A stretch of 64,000 bases of DNA, from positions 19,322,860 through 19,386,859 of the forward strand of contig NC_067204.1 in NCBI RefSeq assembly GCF_026262505.1. Direction: 5' to 3'. Positions within the stretch are counted from its first letter, which is position 1. Every line of letters begins with the position of its first letter. This DNA comes from Trichomonas vaginalis G3 (Eukaryota; Parabasalia; Trichomonadida; Trichomonadidae). The position numbers and the translations under genes are program-made. Positions 62,736 through 64,000 of the stretch are shown here, piece after piece. The notes under the pieces are model-generated. The model saw nothing but the letters and a program-made list of their open reading frames with translations. It did no database searches and was not told where the DNA came from.

Positions 62736-63155
62736 ATGGCAAAATTCATCTCAGTAAACAAGTACATGTCAGGACTTAAAGAAGAACTAGACCCATTCAC
62801 ATATTTGAATGTTTACTTCTACCATTTTGAAAAGTCTTCATTCAGCAAAGTTTGGAACATCGAACCAGTTAAGTTTGCTATTGTGACTAAAAATGGTGCG
62901 AAATTTGAAGACTTAGACATAGAAGGTTTGTTAACAGTCAAAGAAAGTTTTGACAGAAGGTTTTCAAACCTTAAAGAAGGCAAAGCATACAAACTTGTTA
63001 TACCTTATGAACCAAAGAAAGCAGACGACTATGAATATTATGAGTCTAAAGTTGTAGAAGTTCAAGGTAAATTGGGTAAAAAGATTTTAGAGTCTAAGCC
63101 AGTGTTTGCTCCTAAAGAGGAAGAGAACATTGACATTGACCCAGAAATGTTCTAA
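62736..63155 (+). CDS. Polinton P3: 139-aa acidic-tailed protein
   Basis: From the ATG at 62736 (MAKFISVNKYMSGLKEELDP), preceded by a T-rich leader. Beta-rich middle (PVKFAIVTKNGAKFEDLDIE; AYKLVIPYEPKKADDYEYYE) and acidic end (EEENIDIDPEMF). An OB-fold single-strand DNA-binding protein would fit the size, acidic tail and place after the helicase; that is speculation. Confidence 0.6.
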   Translation: MAKFISVNKYMSGLKEELDPFTYLNVYFYHFEKSSFSKVWNIEPVKFAIVTKNGAKFEDLDIEGLLTVKESFDRRFSNLKEGKAYKLVIPYEPKKADDYEYYESKVVEVQGKLGKKILESKPVFAPKEEENIDIDPEMF

Positions 63156-63171
63156 AAATAAAATTTTATTT

Positions 63172-63624
63172 TTACATGTCAAATTTCTTTTTCTCTGGAA
63201 CTGGTTCAGGTTCTTTCTTCTCTTCTTCTACTTTCTTTTCTTTCTTTTCTCTCTTCTTCTTTTCTGGTGGAGTTATGTCAAACTTCTCAGAACCATATTT
63301 TTGTAAAAGTTCTTTGTCCTTTAATAGCTCTTCTATTCTGTTTTCTATTTCATCTTCAAGAACAGCGCATGTGTCTTCTTTGCATTCTAAGAAGTTTTGT
63401 TGGACTTCATCTCTCCAAGAGGCGTCATCTCTGTCAACAAGTCTGTCATTGACAAATTTTAAGACTGCTCTGCTTAATGTTTTATGGTTCTTGTCATATT
63501 CCCAGAAACAGAACTTTAGAACAAATTCACCTTTCTTGTTTACACTATGTAAGATTTTATGGTCGACAGATGTTTTGCTGTCGAAAAGCTTGTCTCGAAT
63601 ATAGATAGCGAAATCGCTAGACAT
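63172..63624 (-). CDS. Polinton P3: 150-aa Lys/Glu-tailed protein
   Basis: MSSDFAIYIRDKLFDSKTSV, a compact middle with Cys/Trp (FCFWEYDKNHKTLSRAVLKF) and a highly charged Lys/Glu/Pro tail (EKKKREKKEKKVEEEKKEPE). Head-to-head with the ATPase gene; tail-to-tail with the 139-aa gene. Function unknown. Confidence 0.6.
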   Translation of the reverse strand: MSSDFAIYIRDKLFDSKTSVDHKILHSVNKKGEFVLKFCFWEYDKNHKTLSRAVLKFVNDRLVDRDDASWRDEVQQNFLECKEDTCAVLEDEIENRIEELLKDKELLQKYGSEKFDITPPEKKKREKKEKKVEEEKKEPEPVPEKKKFDM

Positions 63625-63660
63625 TTTCTAAAAGATAAAAATTTTAATTTTTCTAAAAAT

Positions 63661-64000
63661 ATGTTAGAAAAAAAGTTTGCTGACATTGACAAGAAATTTG
63701 AGAATGTTTTAAACAAGAACAAGAGGAAGTTAGAAAATGCTCAGATAAAACCCATACATGACAAGTTCTTATTTGCTCAGAATGGTATAACAGGTCTAAT
63801 TGCACCGCCTGGGTCTGGTAAGACTTTCACTTATCTTAAAATGGCTGCACAACAACAAGAACTAGATGAGAAGAACCCATTCTATGAGTTAGTTGTCATT
63901 TGTAGTACTTCGGGTCAATTTGACCAAACCGTCAATTCGTTCAAAGATATTATAAAGAAGTCTAAGTTAGTATGTATAAAGGATACTGAGTTGTTAGATT
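63661..64000 (+). CDS. Polinton P3: genome-packaging ATPase (partial, runs off window)
   Basis: MLEKKFADIDKKFENVLNKN, then Walker A in GLIAPPGSGKTFTYLKMAAQ and a beta strand YELVVICSTSGQFDQTVNSF. Typical of the A32/FtsK-HerA-like ATPases that pump DNA into Polinton and NCLDV capsids. Only 113 residues lie in the window. Confidence 0.85.
   Translation, partial: MLEKKFADIDKKFENVLNKNKRKLENAQIKPIHDKFLFAQNGITGLIAPPGSGKTFTYLKMAAQQQELDEKNPFYELVVICSTSGQFDQTVNSFKDIIKKSKLVCIKDTELLD

Larger units (their letters stand above)
54257..64000. mobile_element. Polinton/Maverick P3, capsid/helicase end, continues past window (fossil)
   Basis: Starts with the same terminal repeat as P1 (GGTAGTGGGGCCTCCAGGCA), after 14 A. 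Genes in order: coiled-coil protein, 484-aa protein, major capsid, 139-aa (minus), 194-aa, small protein, penton-like protein, SF3 helicase, 140-aa, 150-aa (minus), packaging ATPase. About half a dozen breaks are apparent; most genes are open. Sequence looks young. This is the complementary end to the P1 arms. Confidence 0.9.

Noticed and set aside
63176-63604. 142-aa Ser/Phe-rich plus-strand frame
   Set aside because: Antisense of the Lys/Glu-tailed 150-aa gene, which has the better start context and composition.

Overview
The window looks like a trichomonad parabasalid nuclear genome, most probably Trichomonas vaginalis. It is AT-rich and all host genes are intronless. TCA-type initiator boxes (TCAYTT) sit a few bases upstream of the start codons of two host genes. 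There is a long DUF3447-type ankyrin protein gene, several Mutator-like (MULE) transposons with 9-bp target duplications, and very large Polinton/Maverick elements. Species assignment is inference from these traits, not from a search.

Layout. 1-1002: intergenic DNA with a tandem array of long hairpins (array A, 300-626). 1003-6495: a complete MULE with terminal inverted repeats and a perfect 9-bp target duplication (GTGACAAAT); it carries a transposase gene split by one frameshift and a divergent helical passenger gene. 6505-19533: host genes, comprising a coiled-coil protein, a 22-repeat membrane-anchored ankyrin protein (one homopolymer frameshift), a decayed ankyrin relic, a Vps39/Vam6-like HOPS/CORVET subunit, and an ER thioredoxin/PDI protein ending in DDEL. 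Small MITEs lie between them. 19534-21483: half of a second MULE. 21496-46176: Polinton P1, which is strange because it is a giant inverted repeat. Two copies of the same element end (methyltransferase, small virion-type proteins, phage-tail-fibre-like protein, integrase, polymerase remnant) face each other across a 6-kb repeat-rich centre that includes an assembly gap. A 1.6-kb TIR transposon carrying hairpin array B sits inside one arm. 46208-46403: the end of another MULE subfamily. 46513-47478: host MO25/Cab39 gene. 47761-49279: internally deleted MULE copy cut by Polinton fragment P2 (49280 to about 52035). 52289-53336: hairpin array C. 53587-54241: a MULE-type zinc-finger gene start cut by a TIR transposon, which is itself cut by Polinton P3 (54257 to beyond 64000). 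P3 carries the other end of the same Polinton family: coiled-coil protein, 484-aa protein, major capsid, penton-like protein, SF3 helicase and packaging ATPase.

How it fits together. The Polintons are treated as fossils. P1 is broken (of the order of ten breaks per arm), P2 is a fragment, and P3 is mostly open with a few breaks and runs off the window. P1 arms and P3 share the same terminal repeat, so a complete element would have a methyltransferase/integrase end and a capsid/helicase/ATPase end. Host housekeeping genes (Vps39-like, PDI, MO25) are intact and lie between nests of transposons.

The strongest unexplained signal is the three hairpin arrays. All follow the same cyclic order of four hairpin types, each with a 20-27 bp stem, and the stems differ between arrays by paired changes that keep the pairing. 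Second is the phage-type tail-fibre gene of the Polinton, whose middle is swapped between the two arms while both ends stay conserved.
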